Shown: piece after piece, positions 41,077 through 50,737 of the stretch
Layout: the number at the start of each line of letters is the position of its first letter
Position numbering within the stretch: position 1 is the stretch's first letter
NCBI GenBank assembly: GCA_022565695.1
Contig: JAIUME010000001.1
Span: 1-64,000 of the forward strand
DNA length: 64,000 bases
Reading direction: 5' to 3'
Origin: Alcanivorax sp.
GTDB taxonomy: Bacteria > Pseudomonadota > Gammaproteobacteria > Pseudomonadales > Alcanivoracaceae
Made by a program: the position numbers and the translations under genes
Notes under the pieces: model-generated
What the model saw: the letters and a program-made list of their open reading frames with translations, nothing else
Databases searched by the model: none
Told to the model about the DNA's origin: nothing

Positions 41077-41638
41077 ACTGTAAATTACCAGCTTTTATAT
41101 CGGCGTTCAGAGACACTTGCTCCTCACAAATCTGTCTTGTCGGGCTGATGCCGCTCATCGATTTTGCTCCCATCCTAAACTCGGTATATAGCTCCTCAGA
41201 ACTTGCTAATTGTGTGAGCTCAACGGTCTCAACGAAAGCATCAACATCACCCAGCATCGAATCCAATTCACAAAGCATGCTAATCTGGTGATACATACCA
41301 TACAACCGGGCCAACTCAAGAAATGTAATTCTATTTTCTTCAGTCATCTTTTCATAAATCCGGTTCATTCTTTTTATATTGGGCCTGAATCTTTCTGCCA
41401 GCATTCCTTCATTTTCTCTATTCTGAATCTCAACAATCGAAATTCCGATCTTTTCAAGATGCTCTATTATCTGATCCACTTCATCAATCTCAGCAATAGC
41501 CTCTTCCTGAAGATCAATAAGAATTTCTTTCTGCATCTCGATTACGCGATACTGGCCATCATAAATTGAAATATCATTCGGCAAGGCATTCCCAGCCGAT
41601 AACATCAGGCTTATAGCTGCAAAGGCGCTTCTTATCAT
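41057..41638 (-). CDS. hypothetical exported helical protein
   Basis: A 193-residue protein with a signal peptide (cut after NALPN-like residues at about 22). The mature part is strongly helical and Glu/Ile-rich with a coiled-coil-like region (about 30-100) and a Cys pair far apart (residues about 145 and 172). No family is recognised. The start is ATG 41638 behind TGAGGA; an upstream TTG exists. The stop codon sits at the junction with the ParE fragment, so its C-terminus may be altered by the insertion. AT-rich codon use unlike the neighbours. Confidence 0.6.
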   Translation of the reverse strand: MIRSAFAAISLMLSAGNALPNDISIYDGQYRVIEMQKEILIDLQEEAIAEIDEVDQIIEHLEKIGISIVEIQNRENEGMLAERFRPNIKRMNRIYEKMTEENRITFLELARLYGMYHQISMLCELDSMLGDVDAFVETVELTQLASSEELYTEFRMGAKSMSGISPTRQICEEQVSLNADIKAGNLQFKESLD

Positions 41639-41669
41639 TTTGTTCCTCAAAAATATGGTGCCTCCATTA

Positions 41670-42143
41670 TCAATACATTGATCTTAGCCTTTCCCCCATC
41701 TTCTCCATCTTTATTTTTTCATATACCCTCCATTGACCTTGAAACTTTTTCATTGGCACGTATTCGACAACTTCATACCAATCTCCACCTCTCAGAAATG
41801 CCATTCTAAGCAATACATGACTGACCGCATCTTCTTTTAAAGTGCCAATATGCTCCATCCTCTGGTCTTCAACAGTCAAGAACGGCGCATCTTCGAAGAT
41901 AGCCCGAACAAATTCCTCATCAGATATTTCTCTTGATTGACTTTCTTCTGCCGTTTCTCCATCAGATGGCTGAATATTCTCTCTTAATCCTGACAACAAA
42001 TCAGGATGCATGTAAGAGACAGCTTCTTGAAATCCATACAGATTCATCACGGATAAGTATTCAATAGCAATTTTTTCAGGGCGCTCTTTTGGTAGACATG
42101 CCATTAGCGGCAAAAGAAGTAGTGCAATTAAAGCTCCTCTCAT
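41670..42143 (-). CDS. hypothetical lipoprotein
   Basis: A 157-residue lipoprotein. The lipobox is LMAC at residues 13-16. The mature domain (KIAIEYLSVMNLYGFQEAVSYM, then GGDWYEVVEYVPMKKFQGQWRVYE) resembles small NTF2-like or DUF4878-type periplasmic domains, though I cannot assign a family. GGAG precedes the ATG. AT-rich codon use. Confidence 0.65.
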   Translation of the reverse strand: MRGALIALLLLPLMACLPKERPEKIAIEYLSVMNLYGFQEAVSYMHPDLLSGLRENIQPSDGETAEESQSREISDEEFVRAIFEDAPFLTVEDQRMEHIGTLKEDAVSHVLLRMAFLRGGDWYEVVEYVPMKKFQGQWRVYEKIKMEKMGERLRSMY

Positions 42144-42214
42144 TTCTGCGCTCCTCTCTTTATTCTAATAATTTCGATGAACCATAAATCCGGTTCTTAC
42201 AGGAAAATTGGCCC

Positions 42215-42922
42215 CTAAATTTCACCATGTAGGTCGCTCAACCTATTGGTCATGACATCCTTTAAGCAGCCCTCTAAATCATTGGAGCCCAAACACCCAT
42301 CCCTTGAGCCGCTCAGCCAGGCTCTTTGAGCCTCGATTACCTTCTTATTCCCGCCCTCGTATCTCTCAATGAATTTTTCGGATATTAACCTATCCAGACC
42401 AGAGAGCACTTCAGATCTACAGATGGATATTTCAATTTCCGTTGTCGCCTTATTACAATCGAAAGATGGCTTTTCAATATTCAAATATAATATGGCACTT
42501 TCCAGAACCTGGATAGTTTCCTCCGTTTCCAGTTTCTGTCGGCATAATGGTTCATTAAGAACTCCGCTTCCTGACCACGGCACGAAGCCGGCGCCACCTT
42601 CCGCGAACCTGCATTTAACTCTGGCAAGCGACCGTATTGCTTCCTCTGCGCTAGCCACCAACCCTTCAACAGCCATGACATCTTCTTTCATGGCAGAAGA
42701 AGAATCGCCTCCGCCATCCGCCCTCCACGCTTTAAAGAACTCTATGTCTTTGATGATCCGGTCTTTTAAGTCGAAAATCTCCTGCTGTTGTGCATCACAG
42801 ATCAGAGAGTATTCAGAATGGGCAAAACGACTTCTGTCAGAACAGTCAGACTCAGCCCCCGACAATCCCGGAAAAGACAATAGAAGACATGCCCATAAAA
42901 ATATTTTCATTGCATTATCCAT
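42215..42922 (-). CDS. exported LprI-like lysozyme inhibitor domain protein
   Basis: A 235-residue exported protein. The signal peptide ends at about residue 23. Residues about 150-230 match the LprI domain: FDCNKATTEIEISICRSEVLSGLD, then IEAQRAWLSGSRDGC and a final Cys in EGCLKDVMTNRLSDL. LprI-type domains bind and inhibit lysozyme in some pathogens; other members have no known role. The N-terminal 120 residues are helical with their own cysteines. AT-rich codon use. Confidence 0.75.
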   Translation of the reverse strand: MDNAMKIFLWACLLLSFPGLSGAESDCSDRSRFAHSEYSLICDAQQQEIFDLKDRIIKDIEFFKAWRADGGGDSSSAMKEDVMAVEGLVASAEEAIRSLARVKCRFAEGGAGFVPWSGSGVLNEPLCRQKLETEETIQVLESAILYLNIEKPSFDCNKATTEIEISICRSEVLSGLDRLISEKFIERYEGGNKKVIEAQRAWLSGSRDGCLGSNDLEGCLKDVMTNRLSDLHGEI

Positions 42923-42972
42923 AGCTGTAGCGAAAACTCATAGTGCATTTCTGCCATACTCTAACCCCATAT

Positions 42973-44799
42973 CTAGTGTTTCGAAGACAGCGGCCTGGCG
43001 TCCAGAAAGAATATCAGTTGATACGCACAGCGCCCGATACGAAGAAACGGGGCAGGCTCGGTAACCAGTTCTACTATCTCAAGTCCTTCCTCACCGGAAC
43101 TCTCCTGATTTCCGTCAGTACTCCAGCGAGCAGGACACTGTGGATGGGCCAGATAGCCCACATTCAACCAGCCATCGCCGTCAGGGTCATGGGCCGCAAG
43201 GCGAGAATAGCGTAGCGACGTGTTGAGTGTCTTCGCCAGAACCCAGACAGCGTCGTCATAGACAGGCAGGGTGACCAAACGGCAACGCGGCTCGCTTTCC
43301 AGGCAGTGGCTACGGGTAGTTCCGTCTTCCAACAGGGCACGCAGCAGATCAGCGGGGACATCCACCCCCTCCATGATCAGAAATTGATCTCGCAGAGCCT
43401 GTTCGCCCTCAGGTAGAAGGTCCGAATCTGACGCTTTTCCGCGACTTGCGGGGTTGAGAACAGCGTTGATGCGGGCTGCGAAAGCCGGGGCTTCCTCTTC
43501 CACTACATCACGCAAGTTGATCAGTTCCCGGTGGCCATAATGTCCCAGCCTGAAGGCGAGGTAATGGATATCGAAGCTTTCTTGTGCCACGTCACCACTG
43601 GCTAACCGATCAAGCTGGGCCGAAACAGCCAGTTTGCGGAAATCGAACAAGCCGGTATTGACCAGCAACAAGGCCAGCAGCAGAGCAATACCGAGGCTGG
43701 CGTTGGCGCACTCGATCTGCCTATAGGCCAGCTTCTGCTTTCGAGCCGCGGCCACGAGAATGTTATACACATAGGCCAATGAGAAAGCTGCCAGCACCAG
43801 AATGATGAAAAGCGCCCAGTAGCGGCTCAGTGTCCAGCCATACTGTTCGACCCGGAGCCAGAGCCCCCATCCGGCCAGGGCAAGACTGACCGGCACAACC
43901 GAGACGCCCGCCCGGATGAGCCAGGCCAACGCACGCGGGTACGCCAATGACCGGCCACCACCGAAGTCGGCGTTGAAGGCGAACAGAATGACCGCTGAAA
44001 TCAGCAGCAGCAGGAAAGTACCAAAGCCTGTTTCCCATAGCGGCGCCAGACCTGTGAATGGCAGGGCGGCCAGAAAGCACAGGAGGGTGACAACAACCAA
44101 TGGCAACAGCGCACGAATCAGCGTTTCGCACATATAACGCACGGAACTGATGAACTCCATCCGCTGCCGAATGATCACCAGTCCCAGACCACCCGCCAGG
44201 CCAGTGACCGGATAAATAAACTCGGCCGCAGTGAATAAGTCCACAAAGAATTCGATATTGATCAGCTTGAACAGAGCCGCCCACAAGGCCAGCAGCAGCC
44301 AGAAGGCTATGAGATATAGCTTGAGAAAGCCGAGCGTCAATGCGTTGTCCCAAGAGACGGAGAGGAAAAGCGCGGGGGGCCGGCGCCAGTGCCCACCCTC
44401 CCGCCAACCCCGAAACAGGAACGCCGCCACAAAAACCATCACCGCAGCAACGCAGACAAGCTGAGCGGTCATCGAGGACTGCCGATAGCCGTAATCGCCG
44501 CTGGCATACGGGATCGCAACCCAGCCAGCGTGCCAGCCCAGCCAGAAGAGGATAAGGGCCATCGCGCCCACTGCCAGGACGTTCACCCGATCGTTCCATT
44601 CCCGCAGGCCGAGATAGAGAAACGCAGGCGTGCCAACAAATACCGTGTAGGCGGCATGCAGCCAGCGCGGGTCGGTTGCTGGCCAGAACCCATGGACCAG
44701 GACCTTGTGCAGAGCCAGCAGCAACGCCGACTGCACCACCGCCGTGATAACCAGCGCCAGGGCCATGTTACGGGATAGTACTGCTTTATCTGTCTGCAC
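42973..44799 (-). CDS. DUF4153 multi-spanning membrane protein
   Basis: A 608-residue protein with about eleven transmembrane helices up to residue 400, then a soluble C-terminal domain of about 200 residues. It matches DUF4153 (FWLLLALWAALFKLINIEFF, ALPFTGLAPLWETGFGT, AYVYNILVAAARKQKL). Function unknown. The GTG at 44799 follows AAGGAG; the longer frame upstream lacks membrane-like sequence. The AT-rich island follows 50 bases downstream in the same direction. Confidence 0.85.
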   Translation of the reverse strand: MQTDKAVLSRNMALALVITAVVQSALLLALHKVLVHGFWPATDPRWLHAAYTVFVGTPAFLYLGLREWNDRVNVLAVGAMALILFWLGWHAGWVAIPYASGDYGYRQSSMTAQLVCVAAVMVFVAAFLFRGWREGGHWRRPPALFLSVSWDNALTLGFLKLYLIAFWLLLALWAALFKLINIEFFVDLFTAAEFIYPVTGLAGGLGLVIIRQRMEFISSVRYMCETLIRALLPLVVVTLLCFLAALPFTGLAPLWETGFGTFLLLLISAVILFAFNADFGGGRSLAYPRALAWLIRAGVSVVPVSLALAGWGLWLRVEQYGWTLSRYWALFIILVLAAFSLAYVYNILVAAARKQKLAYRQIECANASLGIALLLALLLVNTGLFDFRKLAVSAQLDRLASGDVAQESFDIHYLAFRLGHYGHRELINLRDVVEEEAPAFAARINAVLNPASRGKASDSDLLPEGEQALRDQFLIMEGVDVPADLLRALLEDGTTRSHCLESEPRCRLVTLPVYDDAVWVLAKTLNTSLRYSRLAAHDPDGDGWLNVGYLAHPQCPARWSTDGNQESSGEEGLEIVELVTEPAPFLRIGRCAYQLIFFLDARPLSSKH

Positions 44800-44863
44800 C
44801 CCCCTACTCCTTGTTGTTATGCCCTCGACTGCATGGCAGGGCCCCGGGCAGCATGCAAGACCC

Positions 44864-46945
44864 TCACTGCCCCTGCGCTGCAGCCTGTATTGCTGTAATA
44901 GCAATCGTATAAACGATATCTTCCACCAGCGCCCCACGGGACAGATCGTTTACCGGTTTATTCAGCCCCTGCAACATGGGCCCGACGCTGACGCAGTTGG
45001 CGCTGCGCTGCACCGCCTTGTAGGTGGTGTTGCCCGTGTTGAGATCCGGGAAGATAAATACCGTGGCCCGCCCGGCCACCGGGCTGTCCGGCGCCTTGGC
45101 GCGCGCCACGCTCTGGATTGCTGCGGCGTCGTATTGCAGCGGGCCGTCGATCAGCAAGTCCGGGTTCATCTTCTTTGCCAGGCGTGTCGCCTCGCGTACT
45201 TTTTCCACGTCGTTGCCACCGCCGGAGTCGCCGGTGGAGTAACTCAGCATGGCAACCCGCACCGGAATGCCGAACGCCTCAGCCGAGCGTGCGCTCTGGA
45301 TGGCGATTTCCGCCAGCTCTTCTGCCGTCGGGTCAGGATTGACGGCGCAGTCGCCGTAAACCAGTACCTGTTGCGGTAGCAGCATGAAGAAGACAGACGA
45401 CACCAGGTGATAGCCTGGTGCAGTCTTGATCAATTGCAGCGCCGGGCGAATGGTATTGGCGGTGGTATTGACCGCGCCCGATACCAGGCCGTCCACGTCA
45501 CCCTGCGCCAGCATCATGGTGCCCAGCACGACGGTATCTTCCAGTTGCGCCAGTGCCATGGGTTCGTTCAGCCCGCGGCTCTTGCGCAGCGCCACCATGG
45601 GGGCGACGTACTGCTCGCGGATAGCATCGGGGTCAATGATTTCCAGTGCATCGGGGAGCACGATACCCTGGGCGCGGGCGACTTTTTCCACTTCGGCTGG
45701 CGGCGCCAGCAATACGCACCGGGCGATGCCCCGGTTCTGGCACTGCACGGCTGCCTGGATGGTGCGCGGCTCGCTGCCCTCGGGCAGCACGATGCGTTTG
45801 TTGGCGTTGCGCGCCTGTTCCACCATTTTGTAGCGAAACGCTGAGGGCGATAGCGTGTGTTCCTTTGGCGTACCGCAGCGGGTCAGCAACCAGTCTCTAT
45901 CCAGTCTGGACGCCACAAAATCGGTCACCTGTTCGGCCCGTTCGCGATCATCCACCGGAATCTCGCGGCTCATGCGGTTGAGATTGGTGGCAGTATCGTA
46001 GGAACCCGTATCCACCGTCATGACCGGCAGGCCTGCATCCAGCGCGCCCTGGCACAGCGACATGATACGCGGGTCGGGTTTGAAGCCGGTGCACAATAAA
46101 AGCCCGGCCAATGGCACGCCCCGCGCCGCCGCCAGACTGGTGGCCAGAATGATGTCGTCGCGATCGCCCGGAGTAACCACCAGCACGCGCGGCTGTAACA
46201 ACTCTACCGTGTTGGCGACGGCTCGCGCGCACAGCACAATGCGTTCTGCGCGGCGGTTATCGTAATCGCCGGCATGCAGCACTTCCGCCCCAAGCAGCTC
46301 TGCCACATCGCGGGTACGCGGGGCGCTCAGCGCCTCCTCCCACGGCACAGTGCCCAGCAGCCGGAAGTTATTATCCGCCATTTGCGGCAAGCGCTCGCGC
46401 AGGGCATCGGGCAGGTTTGAATCGCGCACCTTGTTGAGGATGACACCCAGCACCCGGTCACTGCCCGGGCCACCAAACTGACGCGCATTGATTTCAATGC
46501 GATCCGCCAGCGCATCAACACTGTCATTATCAGAGGCCGCCACCAGAATCACTTCACCGTCGACACTGCTGGCCAGTTCCGCATTCAGGCGCTCGGCATA
46601 GCTGACCTTGCGGGTCGGGACCATGCCTTCCACGACGACCACATCATTGCCTTTGGCCGCCTGATGAAAACGCTGCACACCTTCCTGCAACAGATCCGCC
46701 ATACGGCCTTCACTGAGCAGGCGCTCCGCCCGGGCCAACGGCAGGGGCTCCGGCGGCGTGATACCCAGTGTGCGCGACACCAGCTCGGAAGACCGCTCCG
46801 GCCCGGTATCACCCTGCTGGTTCTGGGCGATGAGTTTGCAGAAGCCGACCTTCAGGCCGCCATGTTCGAGCGCCCGAATCAGGCCGAGGCTGGCGGACGT
46901 CAGGCCGACACCAAAACCGGTGGGGGCAAGAAAGAAAACCTGCAT
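44864..46945 (-). CDS. pta: phosphate acetyltransferase
   Basis: A 693-residue long-form Pta (E. coli 714). The N-terminal P-loop-like domain (FFLAPTGFGVGLTSASLGL), the DRTGG domain in the middle (about 215-330) and the C-terminal catalytic domain (from ALVLPEGSEPRTIQAA-like sequence at about residue 385) are in the usual order. The C-terminus has ASVFFMLLP, VYGDCAVNPDPTAEELAEIA and FPDLNTGNTTYKAVQR. Converts acetyl-CoA and phosphate to acetyl phosphate. It starts on the A of the ackA stop (TGATG). Confidence 0.96.
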   Translation of the reverse strand: MQVFFLAPTGFGVGLTSASLGLIRALEHGGLKVGFCKLIAQNQQGDTGPERSSELVSRTLGITPPEPLPLARAERLLSEGRMADLLQEGVQRFHQAAKGNDVVVVEGMVPTRKVSYAERLNAELASSVDGEVILVAASDNDSVDALADRIEINARQFGGPGSDRVLGVILNKVRDSNLPDALRERLPQMADNNFRLLGTVPWEEALSAPRTRDVAELLGAEVLHAGDYDNRRAERIVLCARAVANTVELLQPRVLVVTPGDRDDIILATSLAAARGVPLAGLLLCTGFKPDPRIMSLCQGALDAGLPVMTVDTGSYDTATNLNRMSREIPVDDRERAEQVTDFVASRLDRDWLLTRCGTPKEHTLSPSAFRYKMVEQARNANKRIVLPEGSEPRTIQAAVQCQNRGIARCVLLAPPAEVEKVARAQGIVLPDALEIIDPDAIREQYVAPMVALRKSRGLNEPMALAQLEDTVVLGTMMLAQGDVDGLVSGAVNTTANTIRPALQLIKTAPGYHLVSSVFFMLLPQQVLVYGDCAVNPDPTAEELAEIAIQSARSAEAFGIPVRVAMLSYSTGDSGGGNDVEKVREATRLAKKMNPDLLIDGPLQYDAAAIQSVARAKAPDSPVAGRATVFIFPDLNTGNTTYKAVQRSANCVSVGPMLQGLNKPVNDLSRGALVEDIVYTIAITAIQAAAQGQ

Positions 46946-48243
46946 CAGAATCCCCTGTCTGTCTGCTTGTCTGCATGAATGTCTGCATGAATGTCCGCCT
47001 GACTTTCTGCATCAAGACAGGCCAGCGATTCCAGCGCAATCTGGCGCTCTTCATCCGTCGGCACTATTAATATATGTACATTATGCGGAACGGTCAGGTG
47101 GGCGCCGTGCGGTTTGGCGGTCCTCTCTATGGCGCCCGCGACGCCGCGCACACAACGCTGGTTGGCCTCTTCATCCAGTGCCAGGCCCAGCAACCCGAGA
47201 TGCGCTATTGTTCTGGCGCGGATCAGCGGCGAGTTTTCGCCAATGCCGCCGGTAAAGATGACGCCATCAAGGCGCGTCAGGGCGCAGCACATGCTGGCAA
47301 GGGATTTGGCCAGCCGGTAGCAGAATACTTCGATGGCCAGCGTCGCGCCGTCATGGCCCTGCTCCCGCGCCTGTTCCAGTTCACGCATGTCATTGCTCAA
47401 CCCGGACAAGCCGAGCAGCCCGCTCTCGCGATTCAGCACGGCGTCGATTTTTTCCAGTGACCAGCCCAGGGTGCGGCCGAGAAAACCATGCAGATTGGGA
47501 TCGACATCGCCACTGCGGGTGCCCATGACAAGCCCTTCCAGCGGCGTAAAGCCCATGCTGGTATCGCGGCTTACACCGTCCTGGACCGCGCAGGTCGAAC
47601 AGCCATTGCCCAGATGCGCCGACAACCAGCCGCTGTCGGTGGGCGACAGGCCGGTCATGCGGGCGGCTTCGCCGGTGACATAGCGGTGGCTGGTGCCATG
47701 AAAGCCATAGCGCCGCACTCGCTGCTCGGCATACAAGGCTTCCGGTATGGCGTAACGGTATGCGTGGGCGGGCATGCTCTGGTGAAAGGCGGTGTCGAAC
47801 ACCGCGATATGCGGCAGCTGCGGGAACAGCGCGGTGGCCGCATCAATGCCCATAAGGTTGGCAGGATTATGCAGGGGCGCCAGCGCCGACGCCTGCTCGA
47901 TGGCCTGGCGCGCAGCGTCATCAATCTGGCACGCAGCCGTGAAGTGCTCGCCCCCATGCACCACCCTATGGCCCACCGCCGTCAGGCGGTCGCCGGCATG
48001 CTCGCGCACCATGGGCAGCAATGCCTCCATGGCCTGCCGGTGGTCCGCCGCGCCGAGGGGGCGCTCCTGGCGAGAGGTTGTCCCATCACCCTGCTGCCAG
48101 CGTAACGAGGCCTCATCGCTGCCAAGCCGGTCCGCCAGCCCGTGCAGCACAAAGCCGCTGCGCTGCTCGTCTACCAGCGCAAACTTGATGGACGAACTGC
48201 CGCAATTGATCACCAGCACAAGCCGTGAGGGGTGTTCGGACAT
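46945..48243 (-). CDS. ackA: acetate kinase
   Basis: A 432-residue ASKHA-fold kinase. The N-terminal [37 protein letters not shown] and [12 protein letters not shown] motifs are all present, with [14 protein letters not shown] near residue 320. Converts acetyl phosphate to acetate and ATP, or the reverse. The C-terminal 20 residues are a 12-base in-frame repeat, longer than family norm. ATG 48243 follows CAGGAG. It precedes pta as an ackA-pta operon. Confidence 0.96.
   Translation of the reverse strand: MSEHPSRLVLVINCGSSSIKFALVDEQRSGFVLHGLADRLGSDEASLRWQQGDGTTSRQERPLGAADHRQAMEALLPMVREHAGDRLTAVGHRVVHGGEHFTAACQIDDAARQAIEQASALAPLHNPANLMGIDAATALFPQLPHIAVFDTAFHQSMPAHAYRYAIPEALYAEQRVRRYGFHGTSHRYVTGEAARMTGLSPTDSGWLSAHLGNGCSTCAVQDGVSRDTSMGFTPLEGLVMGTRSGDVDPNLHGFLGRTLGWSLEKIDAVLNRESGLLGLSGLSNDMRELEQAREQGHDGATLAIEVFCYRLAKSLASMCCALTRLDGVIFTGGIGENSPLIRARTIAHLGLLGLALDEEANQRCVRGVAGAIERTAKPHGAHLTVPHNVHILIVPTDEERQIALESLACLDAESQADIHADIHADKQTDRGF
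46957..47004 (-). repeat. degenerate 12-base repeat at the ackA 3' end
   Basis: Two exact copies of GTCTGCATGAAT (46969-46992) with diverged units on both sides encode a repeating Ala-Asp-Ile-His stretch in the last residues of AckA, directly before the pta start. Confidence 0.8.
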
Positions 48244-48360
48244 GACACTGCTCCTGCTTCCTGCATTCGATGCCATACCATAACGCGCACTGGCGAATTT
48301 GTCTGGCCCGCTTCCGGGCGCGGCTTTCCCGAAACAGCGCAGCTTTCCCAAAAACAGAAA

Positions 48361-48381
48361 AGGGCGCCCCGGGGGCGCCCT
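48361..48381 (-). terminator. terminator after amtB
   Basis: On the minus strand AGGGCGCCCC pairs with GGGGCGCCCT, followed by TTTTCTGTTTTT. It isolates the ammonium genes from ackA. Confidence 0.85.
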
Positions 48382-48429
48382 CTCTGTTTACCTTGTTGCT
48401 CTTTGCAGAGCAGTTACCCTTGCCAGAGC

Positions 48430-49689
48430 TTAGTTGCCCTTGACGAATTCCGGGTAAGCTTCCATACCGCAGTCGGACAGGTCCATACCGGCGTACTCGT
48501 CTTCCTCAGGAACCCGGATGCCGATGACTGCCTTGATGATGCTCCAGACAATCAGGCTGGCACCGAATACCCAGACGAAGATGGTGACCATGCCAGCGAG
48601 CTGACCCAGGAAGGTCGCGTCGCTTGTCAGCGGCACCAGCATCAGGCCGAGAATACCGCAGGTACCGTGTACAGAGATGGCACCCACCGGATCGTCGATC
48701 TTGATCTTGTCCAGCGCCAGGATGGATACCACTACCAGCAGACCGCCGAGGCCACCGAAGATCAGCGCTTGCAGCGCAGTCGGTGTATCCGGGCCAGCAG
48801 TAATGGTCACCAGACCAGCCAGCGCACCGTTGAGCAGCATGGTCAGATCGGCTTTACCGAACAGCAGGCGAGCCAGGATCAGCGCGGCGATACCACCACC
48901 AGCGGCAGCAGCGTTGGTGTTCAGGAACACCATGGCCACGTCGTTGGCGTTCATGCCATCGCTCATCTTGAGTACGGAGCCGCCGTTGAAGCCGAACCAG
49001 CCCATCCACAGGATGAAAGTACCCAGTGTTGCCAGCGGCAGGTTAGCACCCGGAATGGCGTTGGTCTGGCCGTTGGGGCCGTACTTGCCTTTCCGTGCGC
49101 CGAGCAGCAATACGCCTGCCAGTGCAGCAGCAGCACCTGCCATGTGCACGATACCGGAGCCCGCGAAGTCCGAGAAGCCGATTTCGCCCAGGTCATACAT
49201 GCCGAATACCGGCACTTCGCCCCAGGTCCAGGAACCCTGCATCGGGTAGATGAAGCCGGTCATGACGACGGTGAAGGCCAGGAAAGCCCAGAGTTTCATA
49301 CGCTCGGCAACAGCACCGGAGACGATGGACATCGCAGTCGCAACAAACACGACCTGGAAGAAGAAGTCAGAAGCCGGGGCATAAACGGAATCACCGTCGA
49401 AGCCTGCTTCAGCAGAGTCAGCCAGCATGGCGGCTTGATCGTAATCGCCGATACCGCTGAGGAACCAGGCGCCGTCATACATGATCGCGTAACCGCAGAT
49501 CAGGTACATGGTGCAGGCAATGGCATAAAGTGCGACGTTTTTGGTCAGAATCTCAGTGGTGTTTTTGGCACGCACCAGACCTGCTTCGAGCATGGAGAAG
49601 CCGGCGGCCATCCACATGACCAAAGCGCCACATATCAAGAAATAAAAGGTGTCGAGCGCAAACTGCAGCTCATAAATTTGGTTTTCCAC
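48430..49689 (-). CDS. amtB: ammonium transporter AmtB
   Basis: A 419-residue Amt-family channel with eleven expected transmembrane segments. The N-terminal tail to FYFLICGALVMWMAAGFSMLEAGLVRAKN, the GDYDQAA insert and the DFAGSGIVHMAGAAAALAG signature are typical, as is the late GTCGILGLMLVP. It conducts ammonium across the inner membrane and is closed by GlnK. Transcribed after glnK on the minus strand with a 65-base gap. Confidence 0.96.
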   Translation of the reverse strand: MENQIYELQFALDTFYFLICGALVMWMAAGFSMLEAGLVRAKNTTEILTKNVALYAIACTMYLICGYAIMYDGAWFLSGIGDYDQAAMLADSAEAGFDGDSVYAPASDFFFQVVFVATAMSIVSGAVAERMKLWAFLAFTVVMTGFIYPMQGSWTWGEVPVFGMYDLGEIGFSDFAGSGIVHMAGAAAALAGVLLLGARKGKYGPNGQTNAIPGANLPLATLGTFILWMGWFGFNGGSVLKMSDGMNANDVAMVFLNTNAAAAGGGIAALILARLLFGKADLTMLLNGALAGLVTITAGPDTPTALQALIFGGLGGLLVVVSILALDKIKIDDPVGAISVHGTCGILGLMLVPLTSDATFLGQLAGMVTIFVWVFGASLIVWSIIKAVIGIRVPEEDEYAGMDLSDCGMEAYPEFVKGN

Positions 49690-49754
49690 GATGCAACCCT
49701 CCGATAGGAAGCGTCAGTCAACTAGTTTAGGCATGGACCGTTGGTTGACGATGT

Positions 49755-50488
<734 letters not shown>

Positions 50489-50737
50489 ATGAATGACCTG
50501 CCCCTTATTGATCGTCTCGTCGCAGAAATTAGCCGTCGGTTGCCCGCCGGGCTGGGCGATGTCCAGGACGAGATAGAGCGCAATGTTCAGGCCGTGCTGC
50601 GCGAGGCCATTGGCCGGATGGATCTCGTCAGCCGCGAGGAATTCGACATCCAGCAGCAGGTGCTGGGCCGCACCCGCGAGAAGCTGGAGGCGCTGGAGCG
50701 CCAGGTGGCCGAGCTGGAGCGCCCGTCCGCCCCCTGA
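50489..50737 (+). CDS. ubiK: ubiquinone biosynthesis accessory factor UbiK
   Basis: An 82-residue UbiK/BMFP protein. The N-terminal amphipathic segment and the C-terminal coiled coil (VSREEFDIQQQVLGRTREKLEALERQVAELE) match the family. UbiK is an accessory factor that joins UbiJ to promote the hydroxylation steps of ubiquinone synthesis under oxygen. ATG 50489; the longer frame upstream is not family-like. The stop overlaps the next start as TGATG. Confidence 0.9.
   Translation: MNDLPLIDRLVAEISRRLPAGLGDVQDEIERNVQAVLREAIGRMDLVSREEFDIQQQVLGRTREKLEALERQVAELERPSAP

Larger units (their letters stand above)
41056..42960. other. AT-rich island with three exported proteins
   Basis: A compositionally distinct block: two sampled 60-base stretches (41281-41340, 41461-41520) are 35% and 38% G+C by count, far below the surrounding DNA. 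All three genes are on the minus strand, with weak hairpin-free spacers. The left edge falls inside the toxin gene. No integrase, transposase or target duplication is visible. Confidence 0.7.

Noticed and set aside
42923-42972. Search for the missing toxin half at the right edge of the AT-rich island
   Set aside because: No ParE-like C-terminal sequence is seen here, so a clean insertion is not proved.
44800-44937. Longer N-terminus of the DUF4153 protein
   Set aside because: No hydrophobic pattern, and a good GTG with AAGGAG exists at 44799; it would also overlap the pta 3' end.
48232-49707. Plus-strand open frame of 491 codons
   Set aside because: Antisense to amtB, composition His/Gln-rich, no domain.
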